This document shows positions 45,197-55,050 of a stretch of 64,000 nt of DNA, one piece after another. The translations under genes and the position numbers were made by a program. Each line of letters opens with the position of its first letter. Position 1 is the stretch's first letter. The notes under the pieces were generated by a model that saw only the letters and a program-made list of their open reading frames with translations, was not told where the DNA came from and ran no database searches. This stretch comes from Spongiihabitans sp963422685. GTDB lineage: Bacteria; Pseudomonadota; Gammaproteobacteria; Arenicellales; Poriferihabitantaceae. The stretch covers positions 1,612,001-1,676,000 of the forward strand of contig OY730442.1 in NCBI GenBank assembly GCA_963422685.1. Direction: 5' to 3'.

Positions 45197-46456
45197 TTGT
45201 CAATAAATCTTCAAAATCCTCAAAATTCCCGGAAAATCGCCTTTGACGTTGCACAGGTCAGGAAGCAGTTTCCGATTCTGCAGCGTCAGGTAAACGGCAA
45301 TCCGCTGGTATACCTTGATAACGGTGCGTCCGCCCAAAAACCCCATGCCGTGATTGACTGCGTCTCCAGATATTACCGTGAGCAGCACGCCAATATTCAT
45401 CGCGGGGTGCATCACCTGAGTCAGAGCGCGACCCAGGCTTACGAAGACGCCCGGGAAACCATTGGCAAATTTATTAATGCCAGACACGCCCATGAGGTGT
45501 TGTTTACCAGGGGCACCACGGACAGCATTAATCTGGTTGCTGCATCGTTCGGCGGGAAATTCCTGAATGCCGGGGACGAGGTGATTATCTCCACCATGGA
45601 GCACCACTCCAACATTGTCCCCTGGCAGATGATCTGCGCACAAAGAGGCGCGGCGCTTAAAATTATCCCGATCAATGCGGCGGGCGAACTGGACATGGAT
45701 GTTTACCAATCATTGCTCGGCGCGCGCACCCGGCTGGTGGCGACGCTGCATGTTTCAAATTCGCTGGGAACCATCAATCCGGTGGAAAGAATTATTGCGC
45801 TGGCGCATGACCGGGATGTGCCGGTATTGCTGGACGGGGCGCAGGCCGTTGCGCATATGCGGGTTGACGTGCAGGCGCTGGACGTGGATTTTTACGCTTT
45901 CTCCGGGCATAAACTGTTCGGCCCCACCGGGGTCGGAATACTGTACGGCAAGGAAGCCTGGCTGAATGACATGCCGCCCTACCAGGGCGGTGGCGACATG
46001 ATTGAAAAGGTGACTTTTGAAAAAACCACTTACAACACGTTGCCGCATAAATTCGAGGCCGGCACGCCGAATATTGTGGGTGGAATCGGCCTGGGGGCCG
46101 CAGTTGATTATTTTACCCGGTTTGATGCGCAGGAAATCGCAGCGCATGAACAGGATATCCTGCACTATGCGACCGCAAGGCTGACCGCAATTGATGGCAT
46201 GAAAATTATCGGTACTGCCAAAAACAAGGCCAGCGTGATTTCATTTCTGCTGGCAGACACCCATCCCTTTGATGTCGGCACCATTCTCGACCAACTGGGA
46301 ATAGCGGTGCGCACCGGTCACCATTGCACCCAGCCGTTGATGGATTTTTATCGCATTCCCGGCACAGCCAGGGCGTCCTTTGCCCTGTACAACGATCGTT
46401 CCGACGTGGATGCGTTAGCCGCCGGGGTTGAACGCGCCGCGTCCATGCTGCTTTAG
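45197..46456 (+). CDS. sufS: Cysteine desulfurase SufS
   Basis: PLP enzyme that mobilises sulfur from cysteine for Fe-S cluster assembly. 419 residues. NIHRGVHHLSQSATQAYEDAR, TMEHHSNIVPWQM, PLP-lysine in FYAFSGHKLFGPTGVGILYG near 236, and the active Cys in IAVRTGHHCTQPLMDFY near 375. The start is TTG at 45197; no ATG gives a full-length protein. Followed 33 nt later by sufE. The sufBCD genes are not in the window. Confidence 0.95.
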   Translation: MSINLQNPQNSRKIAFDVAQVRKQFPILQRQVNGNPLVYLDNGASAQKPHAVIDCVSRYYREQHANIHRGVHHLSQSATQAYEDARETIGKFINARHAHEVLFTRGTTDSINLVAASFGGKFLNAGDEVIISTMEHHSNIVPWQMICAQRGAALKIIPINAAGELDMDVYQSLLGARTRLVATLHVSNSLGTINPVERIIALAHDRDVPVLLDGAQAVAHMRVDVQALDVDFYAFSGHKLFGPTGVGILYGKEAWLNDMPPYQGGGDMIEKVTFEKTTYNTLPHKFEAGTPNIVGGIGLGAAVDYFTRFDAQEIAAHEQDILHYATARLTAIDGMKIIGTAKNKASVISFLLADTHPFDVGTILDQLGIAVRTGHHCTQPLMDFYRIPGTARASFALYNDRSDVDALAAGVERAASMLL

Positions 46457-46489
46457 ACTATTTGTTTTCGGGCATCTGTTTTTCCGGCT

Positions 46490-46912
46490 ATGGCGGATAT
46501 CAACCAGATACAGGACGAAATAATCGAAGAATTCGGTATTTTCGATCGATGGATGGACAAATATGAATACCTCATCGATCTCGGCAAGAAGCTGCCGCTT
46601 ATTGATCGCCGGTATAAACATGAAGAAAACCTCGTTCCCGGCTGCCAGAGTCGAGTCTGGCTGCATGCGGAATTGACCGCGGGCAAAGTCCGCTTCACTG
46701 CGGACAGTGACGCCATCATCACCAAAGGGATTATCGCGTTATTGATCCGCGTGTTGTCCGGGCAGCCGCCGCAGCAGATTAGCCAAGCGGATCTTTATTT
46801 CATAAAAGAAATCGGACTCAGGGAGCATTTATCGCCAACCCGCTCCAATGGACTGGTGAATATGGTGGCAAAGATCAGAACCACCGCAGAAACACTAAGG
46901 CAATGTCATTAA
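46490..46912 (+). CDS. sufE: Sulfur acceptor protein SufE
   Basis: Accepts persulfide sulfur from SufS and stimulates its activity. 140 residues, standard size. Active Cys in NLVPGCQSRVWLHAEL near residue 49; DRWMDKYEYLIDLGKKLP near 18 and a C-terminal NGLVNMVAKIRTTAETL complete the SufE fold. Directly follows sufS. Confidence 0.95.
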   Translation: MADINQIQDEIIEEFGIFDRWMDKYEYLIDLGKKLPLIDRRYKHEENLVPGCQSRVWLHAELTAGKVRFTADSDAIITKGIIALLIRVLSGQPPQQISQADLYFIKEIGLREHLSPTRSNGLVNMVAKIRTTAETLRQCH

Positions 46913-46993
46913 GGCCATTGTCTTGATGTTGCTGCCATAATATTTTTCGGCAATAGCGTTAAAATAAATCGGGACAATAAATTCAGATACGGA

Positions 46994-47952
46994 TTAACGG
47001 AATTGGGCCACATCTACCAATCCCTGACATATTCTTTCAAAACTGCGTTTCGTCTTATCCGAACAATGTCGCGCCCGTAGATAGCCATGCACCAGCCCCG
47101 GTTCATTGATCCGGCCGGCTTTACCCCCGGCCTGTTGCAGCTTCTGCGCATAGGCGTCGGCATCATCGCACAACGGATCAATGTCCGCAGAAATGGCGCA
47201 GCAGGTCGGCAGTCCGCTAAAGTCATCCAGCAGCAAGGGATAAAATAGCGGCTCCATGGGGACAGAGCGACTGCCGGCGCGTATAGAGTGGTAAACAAAG
47301 AACGTTTTCAGTGGTCAGTAATGGCGCATTGGCATGGGTTGTATACGACTGAAGGTTTAATTCGCAACCGCCCAGAGCCGGATAGGTCAATAACTGCCCG
47401 ATTGGACACTGCCTGGTGTCTCCCGATGTAGCATCCCTCAAGCAGATACAGACCGCAGCCGCAAGATTTGCCCCGGCCGAATCTCCGGCAACCATAACCT
47501 GCTCATATCGGTCCGCTGCACAGCGAAAAGCAGACAGGGCATCGTCAAGATCGTCGGGGTATTGAAATTCCGGCGCCAATCGATAATCCACGGAAATTAC
47601 ATCAAAGGCGGTGTGATCGCAGATTTCAGCGCAAATGCTGTCGTGGCTTGCCAGATCACCGAGCATAAAACCGCCGCCGTGGTAGTAAACGATGGCGGTT
47701 TTGCCGGGATGATTAGCGCTGTGACGATTATTTTTATAGCGTCGCAGTTTTAAATCATACCCACCGCTGTCTATCTGAAAATCGCTTGATGACACCCAGG
47801 GTGGATAAGGTTCGGCAAAAGTTCGGCAGACGGCGCTGTAGCACTCCCGTTGCGACTGGATAGCCTTCCCGGTGATTTCGGCAGCATAGTGCATTGGTCT
47901 TGTCGATAAACGCTTGAACCTGGGGGTCAATACTGGACATGGTCATAGACAT
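46994..47952 (-). pseudogene. Alpha/beta hydrolase (HSL-type esterase), broken by two frameshifts
   Basis: Read right to left, three frames join into one esterase: MSSIDPQVQAFIDKTNAL (from 47940), then YAAEITGKAIQSQRECYSAV through YYHGGGFMLGDLASHD, VMVAGDSAGANLAAAV and ALLTYPALGGCELN in a second frame (to about 47260), then MEPLFYPLLLDDFSGLPTCC, ISADIDPLCDDADAYAQKLQ and EPGLVHGYLRARH in a third (to 46994). The oxyanion HGGG, nucleophile GDSAG, acid Asp and catalytic His are each present, but in different frames. So it is probably a recent pseudogene; a sequencing indel is the alternative. Confidence 0.8.
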
Positions 47953-47962
47953 GAAGCGGTTT

Positions 47963-48235
47963 TTAGCTGGGCCGGCAGGCCCCGCTCAGCTTGCTGTGAA
48001 CCAGGGCCTGTTTTTGTGATCGGGTTAAGTTTTTTATTGCAATTTCGCGTTTGCTCGCACTGCTGCGACTATGGCCGTCTTCCCTGAACACCAGTCCCAG
48101 GGGTTTTCTGCCATTGAAATACTTTGCGCCTTTGCCCTCGCCAGCGTGCTCGGCGAAGCGCCGTTCCACGTCCAGGCTAATGCCCGTATAGTAGGAACCA
48201 TCGCTGGTCTCGATAATATAGACTGACCAATTCAT
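47963..48235 (-). CDS. GIY-YIG nuclease superfamily protein (YhbQ/UPF0213-like)
   Basis: 90 residues. NWSVYIIETSDGSYYTGISL with GIS in the second GIY-YIG position, then DVERRFAEHAGEGKGAKYF holding the conserved Arg and His, and a C-terminal KREIAIKNLTRSQKQALV with catalytic-type Glu. Small single-domain YhbQ-like proteins are common in gammaproteobacteria; their role in DNA repair is only partly known. Confidence 0.9.
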   Translation of the reverse strand: MNWSVYIIETSDGSYYTGISLDVERRFAEHAGEGKGAKYFNGRKPLGLVFREDGHSRSSASKREIAIKNLTRSQKQALVHSKLSGACRPS

Positions 48236-48309
48236 CTGCCAAGATTGGGTTTATATTTTTGTCGGCGATTGTCTGCCGCAACCGGTCATCGCCCGGGCCG
48301 CGCCAATCC

Positions 48310-49497
48310 TCATTTGACGAATAATTTTCTGGGCACGTCGGCCAGTGTTTCTGCGCCGCTGTCGGTGACCACGAAGCTTTCGGTAATTTCCATGCCCCAG
48401 TCATCCTGCCAGACTGCGGGAATAAAGTGAAAGGTCATGCCGGTTTTTAATATGGTTTCATCCCCGGGGCGGAGGCTCATGGTGCGCTCGCCCCAATCCG
48501 GGGGGTAGGAGATACCGATGGAGTAGCCGCAGCGACTTTGTTTCCTGATTCCAGTGCGTTTTTCCAGGATGGAGCAAAACGCGGCGGCAATTTCCTGGCA
48601 CTGGTTTCCCGGTCTGGCTTTTTCAAGGCCGGCATGAATGCCTGCAACCACCGCTTTCTCAACCTCCAGAAACCGCGGTGGCGGGGTGCCGAGGAAAATC
48701 GTGCGCGAGGTGGGACACTGATAACGTTTGTAGCATCCGGCAATTTCAAAAAAAGCGCCTTCCCCGGATTTAAACGGGTCGTCGTTCCAGGTTAAATGCG
48801 GGGCCGAGGCATCCGCACCAGACGGCACCAGTGGCACAATGGCCGGATAATCGCCGCCGTGACCCGGGATTCCCATGCATCCGGCATGATATATCTTCGC
48901 CACCATTTCGTTCCTGGGCATACCGGGTTCAATGCTCTCCAGAATCTGGCGGTGCATGTTCGTTACGATTTGCCCGGCGATTTTCATATAAGCGATTTCC
49001 TGTGCGCTTTTGATGGCGCGCTGCCAGTTGACCAATCCGGTGGCGTCCAGCAGGGTTGCATGGTTTAAACCGCTGACCAGTTCGGCGTGGGCCCGGGCCG
49101 AATACCAGTAATTGTCCATCTCCACACCGATGCGGCCGCCCGCCAGCCCGCGCTCATGCAACACCTGGATCAGCTCCTGCATCGGGTGGAGCGGCGGATT
49201 CTGCACCAGATTTTCGGCGTAACCGTGGCAGTCATGGTCCGCCATCCACACCGTGCGCAGCGCGCCATTGCGGTCCTGGGCGCGCACAAAACACAGCGGA
49301 TTGCCCGCCATGGACAGCACCACGCATTGATGGACATAAAATGACCAGCCGTCGTATCCGGTCAGCCAGGACATATTCGACGGATCGCTGACAATAATGG
49401 TATCCAGGGATTGTCCGGCCATGGCCGCGCGGGTGCGCGCCAGGCGCATGGCGTATTCGGATGGAGCAAATGGCAGGTTTTTGGCGGTCATACTCAT
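48310..49497 (-). CDS. M24-fold hydrolase, ectoine hydrolase (DoeA/EutD)-like
   Basis: 395 residues with a creatinase N-terminal domain (to about 165) and a pita-bread C-terminal domain. In the place of the dinuclear-metal DxG...D motif it has FFEIAGCYKRYQCPTSRTIF, and it ends with YPPDWGERTMSLRPGDETIL and GMTFHFIPAVWQDDWGMEIT, a pattern I associate with ectoine hydrolase DoeA and relatives. Canonical metal Asp ligands are therefore not obvious. It lies 13 nt after the broken aminotransferase, probably in one operon. A role in ectoine or related compatible-solute breakdown is inferred. Confidence 0.78.
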   Translation of the reverse strand: MSMTAKNLPFAPSEYAMRLARTRAAMAGQSLDTIIVSDPSNMSWLTGYDGWSFYVHQCVVLSMAGNPLCFVRAQDRNGALRTVWMADHDCHGYAENLVQNPPLHPMQELIQVLHERGLAGGRIGVEMDNYWYSARAHAELVSGLNHATLLDATGLVNWQRAIKSAQEIAYMKIAGQIVTNMHRQILESIEPGMPRNEMVAKIYHAGCMGIPGHGGDYPAIVPLVPSGADASAPHLTWNDDPFKSGEGAFFEIAGCYKRYQCPTSRTIFLGTPPPRFLEVEKAVVAGIHAGLEKARPGNQCQEIAAAFCSILEKRTGIRKQSRCGYSIGISYPPDWGERTMSLRPGDETILKTGMTFHFIPAVWQDDWGMEITESFVVTDSGAETLADVPRKLFVK

Positions 49498-49510
49498 GGC
49501 TGTTGATTAT

Positions 49511-50856
49511 TCATAAGGCGGCAAAGCTGTTTGCAACCGCCTGCTCGAAAAATGCAACGTCCTGCATTTGTATACACAATGGCGGGCAGATTCTCAGTAC
49601 GTTTTTATGCGCGCCGGACTTGCTGGCAACCGGCCGTGTTTTCGGGTGAGTTAAAACAATCAATTCATTTCATCCGGCGCGGGCCCTCTGGTTTTTCGGT
49701 CTTTGAACAGCTCTGCCGTCAGCATCAACCTGCGGCCGCACACGTCGCCGATGATAGCGTATTGGTCCTGCATCCGGCGCAGGACGTGCAAAAGCGCGGC
49801 GCCCACTTGTCTGGCGTTGTCGATTAATCCGCATTCATCAATCACCCGCAACACCGCCCGACCGGCCGCGCAGGACACCGGATTGGCGCCATAGGTATTG
49901 AAATAGAACTTGCCGGCCATGGCTTCGGCAACGTGCTTCCTGGCGACCACCGCGCCAAGCGGGAAACCATTACCGATGCCCTCGGCCAGCACGACCACGT
50001 CCGGCACCACACCATAGGCTGTAAATGACCAGTAATCTTCGCCCGTGCGACCGAAGCCTGACTGAACTTCGTCAACGATACATATCCCGCCGGCGTTGCG
50101 CACCGTGTCGAATGCGCCGGATAAATATCCCGGCGGCATGCCGCCATATCCCTGAATGGGTTCGATAAACAGTCCGGCAATCTGCCCCGAAGTGCCGCAA
50201 TGAATAATGCGTTCCAGATCATCCAGATACGGCGCAACGCCCGGGCCATGAATGCCGCCCGGCAATGCAACGTTGTGACGAAAATCACTGATGCCGGTCA
50301 CAGACTGCGCGCCAAGGGTGGCGCCGTGATAACTGTTGGCCAAAGAAATAACGTCATGGTTGCCGGTATGCGACCGGGCCAGCAGCAAAGCGAAATCAAT
50401 CGCTTCGGCACCACTGTTGACGAAATGTACCACCCACTCTTCCCCTGCGGGCATTTTCGACGTTAATTCTTCGGCAAAATGCGCCGGCACCGGATGGAAA
50501 AACATGGTTGTACAGTGCTGGATTTGCTCCGCCTGGTGCTGCACTGCGGCGGTCACGGCCGGGTTGTTGTAGCCGATGCTGATGCACAGGTTCTGGCTCA
50601 GGCAGTCCAGGTATTGATTGCCCTGTTCGTCCCACAGATATTGATCCTGGCCGCGCTTGAAAATTAACGGCGTGGTATAGGGGACGAATGCCCGTTGGGA
50701 GGCGGCGTAGTATTTTTCCCGACGCCTGACAATGGCGTCCGTCTCCCATTGGGTTTCCAGGGTAAACCGGCCGGGGTCGGCGTTGATGGTTGCGGATACT
50801 TTGGTATTAGTTTTCATCAGTTCTGGTTTCTGCCGTGGGTTGATGAAATTATTCAA
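49511..50856 (-). pseudogene. Class III aminotransferase (AGXT2-like), decayed
   Basis: The intact part (50856-49660, 398 residues) is an alanine-glyoxylate-type aminotransferase: QYLDCLSQNLCISIGYNNP, HFVNSGAEAIDFALLLARSH, FIEPIQGYGG, VDEVQSGFGRTG. The PLP lysine is missing: LAKGIGNGFP of the family reads LAEGIGNGFP (GAG at about 49969). A stop codon ends the frame after PAPDEMN, and the expected C-terminus continues in other frames (LTRKHG, then SGAHKNVLRICPPLCIQMQD to the stop at 49511). Both the lost lysine and the broken end mark a pseudogene. Confidence 0.8.
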
Positions 50857-50972
50857 AATGCTGTTGCAGCCGGCGTCGCCAATATCGCCAATATAGGTTG
50901 GACAGCCATCATCATTAATGATTATATATCCAATATGTTGATCAAATGCGCCATGTCAAAAATCACCCACTC

Positions 50973-52515
50973 GTGACCGCAGCCATCGGAGATTCGCCAG
51001 CGCCGAAAAAATCACACCGCAGCGGCGGCCGGACGGCCCGCCGGAATGAACGAGCAGGCGTGGAAATAAAACGCGCTCCCTATATCAATCGTCAGATTGC
51101 AACCAGGGTTGTGTCTGATTGAACACAACGCCGACAGCCTGCTCAGGGAAATTGGCATGGAGTTTACCGGTGACCCGCAGATTCTCGAACTGTTCAAACA
51201 GGCGGGCGCGGATGTCCGGGGCAGCCGGGTGCGATTTGCGCCCGGACATGCGCGACAGATCATCCAGGCCACCGCGCCGACTCAATATGTCCAGCATGCC
51301 CGCAACCCGCAAAACAATGTGGTCATCGGTGGCAATAACACCGTGCTGTGTCCTTCGTTTGGGCCGCCGTTTATCCACAATCTGGACGAAGGCCGACGCT
51401 ATGGCACGCTGGGTGATTTTCACAGGCTGGTGAAAATTCATCAGATGATTCCCTGGCTGCATCATTCCGGCGGGGTGGTGTGTGAACCGGTGGATATTCC
51501 GGTGAACAAGCGGCATCTGGATATGCTGCTGGGCCACTTTCGCTATAGCGACCGGGGCTGTTTCGGGGCGTTGATTGGCGTCGAACGGGCAGAGGATTCC
51601 ATTGCCATGGCGAAAATTCTGTTTGGCGAGGAATTTGTCGATCAGAATTGCGTGTTTTATTCTGTCGCCAATACCAATGCCCCGCTGGTGCTCGATGTTG
51701 CCATGTCCGGCGCATTAAAGACCTATGCGAAAAATAATCAGGCGGTGGCCTGCACGCCCTGGACACTGGCCGGGGCGATGAGCCCCTGCACCGTGGCGGG
51801 AACCCTGGCCCAGGTGCTGGCGGAGGCCCTGGCGGTGTGCGCATTGACCCAACTTGTTCGGCCGGGTGCGCCGTGCCTGATGGGTAGTTTTGCCACCGCA
51901 ATATCTATGCAGTCCGGGGCGCCCACGTTCGGCAATCCTGAAGGCGCGAAGCTGGTGCTGGCGGCGGGTCAGCTTGCGCGCAGACTCGGGGTGCCGTTTC
52001 ACACCGTGGGTTCGCTGTCCGCATCAAAGCTGCCGGATGGCCAGTCCCAGCAGGAAGGCGCATACGGGCTCATCATGTCCGTGCTGGCGGGCGCCAATTT
52101 TATCAACCACGCCACCGGATGGCTGGAAGGCGGGCTGGTGACCGGATTTGAAAAGACCGTGATTGACGCTGATCTGTGCGGGAAACTCATCGATTTTTGC
52201 CAGGGTATCGATTTGTCCACCGAAGCGCAGGCGATGGATGCAATCTTTGAAGTCGGTCCGGGCGCACATTTTCTGTCGAGCCAGCATACGCTGTCGAATT
52301 TTGAAAACGCTTTCTATCGCTCCAATATCGCGGATAATAATTCCTATGAGCAGTGGTCCGCAGACGGGAAACTGGACGCGGCCCGGCGAGCGAACAAGGT
52401 ATGGAAGGCCTATCTGAATGACTATGAAGAGCCCGGGCTGGACTCTGCAAAGCTGGAAGAATTGCAGGAGTACGTGGACAGGCGCAAGGCCAGTATGCCC
52501 GACAGGAATTATTAA
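50973..52515 (+). pseudogene. MttB-family (trimethylamine/glycine betaine) methyltransferase with N-terminal frameshift
   Basis: The main frame (from a TTG at 51097, 472 residues) has GLCLIEHNADSLLREIGMEF, GNNTVLCPSFGPPFIHNLDE and PVNKRHLDMLLGHFRYSD, typical of MttB-like proteins without pyrrolysine (no in-frame TAG). The missing N-terminus is in another frame just upstream from GTG 50973: SHRSGGRTARRNERAGVEIK, RAPYINRQI. One shift near 51095-51110 separates them. If the shift is real, the protein lacks about 45 N-terminal residues and may be inactive. Family members transfer methyl groups from quaternary amines to a corrinoid protein. Confidence 0.75.
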
Positions 52516-54965
52516 TGTCGGCAGCAAATAAACATATCGTCATCATCGGCGGCGGCGCCGCAGGCCTGAGCACGGCATACCATCTCGGAAAACGGGGTTG
52601 CCCCAATGTGCTGCTGCTGGAGCAAAACCAGCTCACCAGCGGCACGTCCTGGCATGCGGCGGGCATCGTCGGGCCGCTGCGCACCAGCCGGAATTTAACC
52701 ACTCTGGCCAAATATGCGCTGGAGTTGTTCCCCCGGCTGGAAGCAGAAACGGGGCAGGCTACCGGGTACAAACAAACCGGTGGATTGTGGCTAACCCGGG
52801 AGCCGGCACGCCTGAGCGAGTTGCAACGCATCGCCGCCATGGGAGAGATGCATGATTTGCCCGGTGCGTTTTTGACGCCGGGCCAGGTAAAGGAGCGGTT
52901 TGCCATGATCAACGTGGACGATCTGGTCGGGGCCATGTGGCTGGACCAGGATGGGCAGGTTAATCCGGTGGATATGTGCATGGCGTTTACCCGGGGCGCC
53001 CGGGCCAATGGTGTGGAGATTCGCGAGCATTCCAGGGTTTGCGCGATTGACGTGGAAAATGGTCTGGCCACTGCCGTGGTGCTGGATTCGGCTGAACGGA
53101 TTGAGTGCGACGTGGTGGTGAACTGCGCCGGACTATGGGCCAGGCATATCGGCCAGCTTGCCGGGGTGAACGTGCCGCTGCACGCGGTTGAGCATATGTA
53201 CGTGGTGACTGAACCCGTGGCCGGAATGCCGCTTCCCTGGCCGGTGATCAGAGATATGGAAGGGGCGTTGTATATAAAAGAAGACGCCGGCAAGCTGGTG
53301 TTGGGTGCGTTCAAGCCGAATGCTAAATTGTGGGATCACAAAAGTGTCGATCCCGACGCATCCTTCCTGATTTTCGAACAGGACTGGGATCACATTGAAC
53401 CGATGATGAACGGCGGCATTCATCGCATCCCGCGCCTTGAGACCCTGGGGCTGACTGATTTTATGACCGGCCCGGAAAGTTTTACCCCAGACACCCGACA
53501 ACTCATGGGCATATCTCCGGAAGTGGAAAATTTTTTTGTGGCGGCAGGGTTTAATTCCTTGGGAATAATGTCTGCGCCCGGTGTGGGTAAAGTCATGGCG
53601 GACTGGATAGTCCGGGGCCGCTCGCCGATTGACTTGTGGGAAGTGGATATCGCGCGTTTTCAGCCCGATGACAACCATATCGAATTTCTGCGCCAACGAA
53701 TCCCGGAGGCGGTGTCCAACCAGTTCGACCTGCACTGGCCTGATAAACAATACAAAACAGGCCGCTGTCGAAAGGTCTCGGTCTGGCATGAAAAAATGGC
53801 GGAAATGGGTGCGGTATTCGGCTGCACGGCGGGGTGGGAACGGCCATTGTGGTTTGCCCGGGACAACGAACCCGGCCAGCTTGAATACAGCTACGACGAC
53901 CAGATCTGGTGGCCGGTAGCCGCGCGTGAGTCGAAAATGCTGGAGAAATCCGGCGCATTGTTTGATCTGTCCTCTTTCACCAAAATCATCCTGGAAGGCG
54001 CCGGTGCTACGGACGCATTGCAATGGATTTGCAGCAACAACATTGATGTTGAGGTTGGAAAGATCGTCTATACCCTGATGTTGAATCCGGCTGGCGGGAT
54101 TGAGAGCGAGCTGACCGTATCGCGCCTGTTGCAAAACCGCTATCTGCTGGTGGCGGCCGTGGCCAGCCGAACCAAAGACCGTACCTGGATTGTGCGCAAT
54201 ACCCGACAATTCGATGTCCGGGTGACAGATATTACGGATGATTATGCGGTGCTGGGTGTGATGGGGCCGAATGCAAAAGCACTGCTTGGACGTCTCAGCT
54301 CGCAGAATTTTGCTATCCATAATTTTCCGTTTGGCCGAACCCGGATGATTGATATTCATCATAAGAACCGGCAGATCGCGGAAGTGCGGGCTTTGCGTTT
54401 GAGTTTTGTCGGTGAACAGGGTTGGGAATTATTCATGCCCAATGCCTGTGCGCGGGATGTATTGAACGCCGTGCTGACCGAAGCCGGGCAGTTTAAAATG
54501 GCAATGGCCGGATTTTTCACCCTGGAGTGCTGCCGCCTGGAAAAGGGGTATCTGCACTGGGGCCATGATATTGGCCCGGAAGAAAACCCGTATCAGGCCG
54601 GATTGGGGTTTGCGGTCAGGCTGGATAAACCGGGCGGATTTGTTGGCCTTGCCGGCCTGGAGAAAATACTGCAAGCGGGGATCAGCCGCAAGCTGGTGCT
54701 GTTTGAAGCAAAGGATTCGCGCCCGTTACTGCTGCACGATGAACCGTTGTCCTGGCAGGATAAACGGGTGGGAAGGACCACGTCCGGCGGGGTCGGACTG
54801 CGCACGGGAAAAGCGCTGTGCTTCGGCTACGTTGATTTAAACCGCGTGGCCGCAGATAAAATTCCGGGCGGAGAATTCACCGTTCTGGTGCAGGGCGAAA
54901 TACATACACTGATCGGCAGAAGCGCTCCGCCCTATGACCCCGCCGGCGCCAGGATGCGGGGTTGA
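52515..54965 (+). CDS. FAD-dependent dehydrogenase fused to GcvT domain (dimethylglycine/sarcosine dehydrogenase-like), copy 1
   Basis: 816 residues. N-terminal DAO-type FAD domain (IVIIGGGAAGLSTAYHLGKR; SGTSWHAAGIVG holds the His that binds FAD covalently in dimethylglycine dehydrogenase), an FAO_M-like linker (about 385-430), then GcvT folate-binding domains (from about 430; LRLSFVGEQGWELFMP, FTLECCRLEKGYLHWGHDIG). Predicted to demethylate an N-methylglycine-type substrate and pass the methyl to tetrahydrofolate. It starts at TAATG with the MttB stop, so it is translationally coupled to it. Confidence 0.88.
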   Translation: MSAANKHIVIIGGGAAGLSTAYHLGKRGCPNVLLLEQNQLTSGTSWHAAGIVGPLRTSRNLTTLAKYALELFPRLEAETGQATGYKQTGGLWLTREPARLSELQRIAAMGEMHDLPGAFLTPGQVKERFAMINVDDLVGAMWLDQDGQVNPVDMCMAFTRGARANGVEIREHSRVCAIDVENGLATAVVLDSAERIECDVVVNCAGLWARHIGQLAGVNVPLHAVEHMYVVTEPVAGMPLPWPVIRDMEGALYIKEDAGKLVLGAFKPNAKLWDHKSVDPDASFLIFEQDWDHIEPMMNGGIHRIPRLETLGLTDFMTGPESFTPDTRQLMGISPEVENFFVAAGFNSLGIMSAPGVGKVMADWIVRGRSPIDLWEVDIARFQPDDNHIEFLRQRIPEAVSNQFDLHWPDKQYKTGRCRKVSVWHEKMAEMGAVFGCTAGWERPLWFARDNEPGQLEYSYDDQIWWPVAARESKMLEKSGALFDLSSFTKIILEGAGATDALQWICSNNIDVEVGKIVYTLMLNPAGGIESELTVSRLLQNRYLLVAAVASRTKDRTWIVRNTRQFDVRVTDITDDYAVLGVMGPNAKALLGRLSSQNFAIHNFPFGRTRMIDIHHKNRQIAEVRALRLSFVGEQGWELFMPNACARDVLNAVLTEAGQFKMAMAGFFTLECCRLEKGYLHWGHDIGPEENPYQAGLGFAVRLDKPGGFVGLAGLEKILQAGISRKLVLFEAKDSRPLLLHDEPLSWQDKRVGRTTSGGVGLRTGKALCFGYVDLNRVAADKIPGGEFTVLVQGEIHTLIGRSAPPYDPAGARMRG

Positions 54966-55050
54966 ATGTGACGATTGCTCCGGGGCCTGAGATACGGTGC
55001 GCCGCATGTGCCATTGCGGTGGATACGATATTCCCCGCAGCCCGTAAAAA

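Noticed and set aside
53133..54362. 409-codon minus-strand frame, and a similar one at 52187-53314
   Set aside because: Both are opposite the first FAD-GcvT gene and the MttB gene, have low-complexity random-looking sequence and no recognisable domain.
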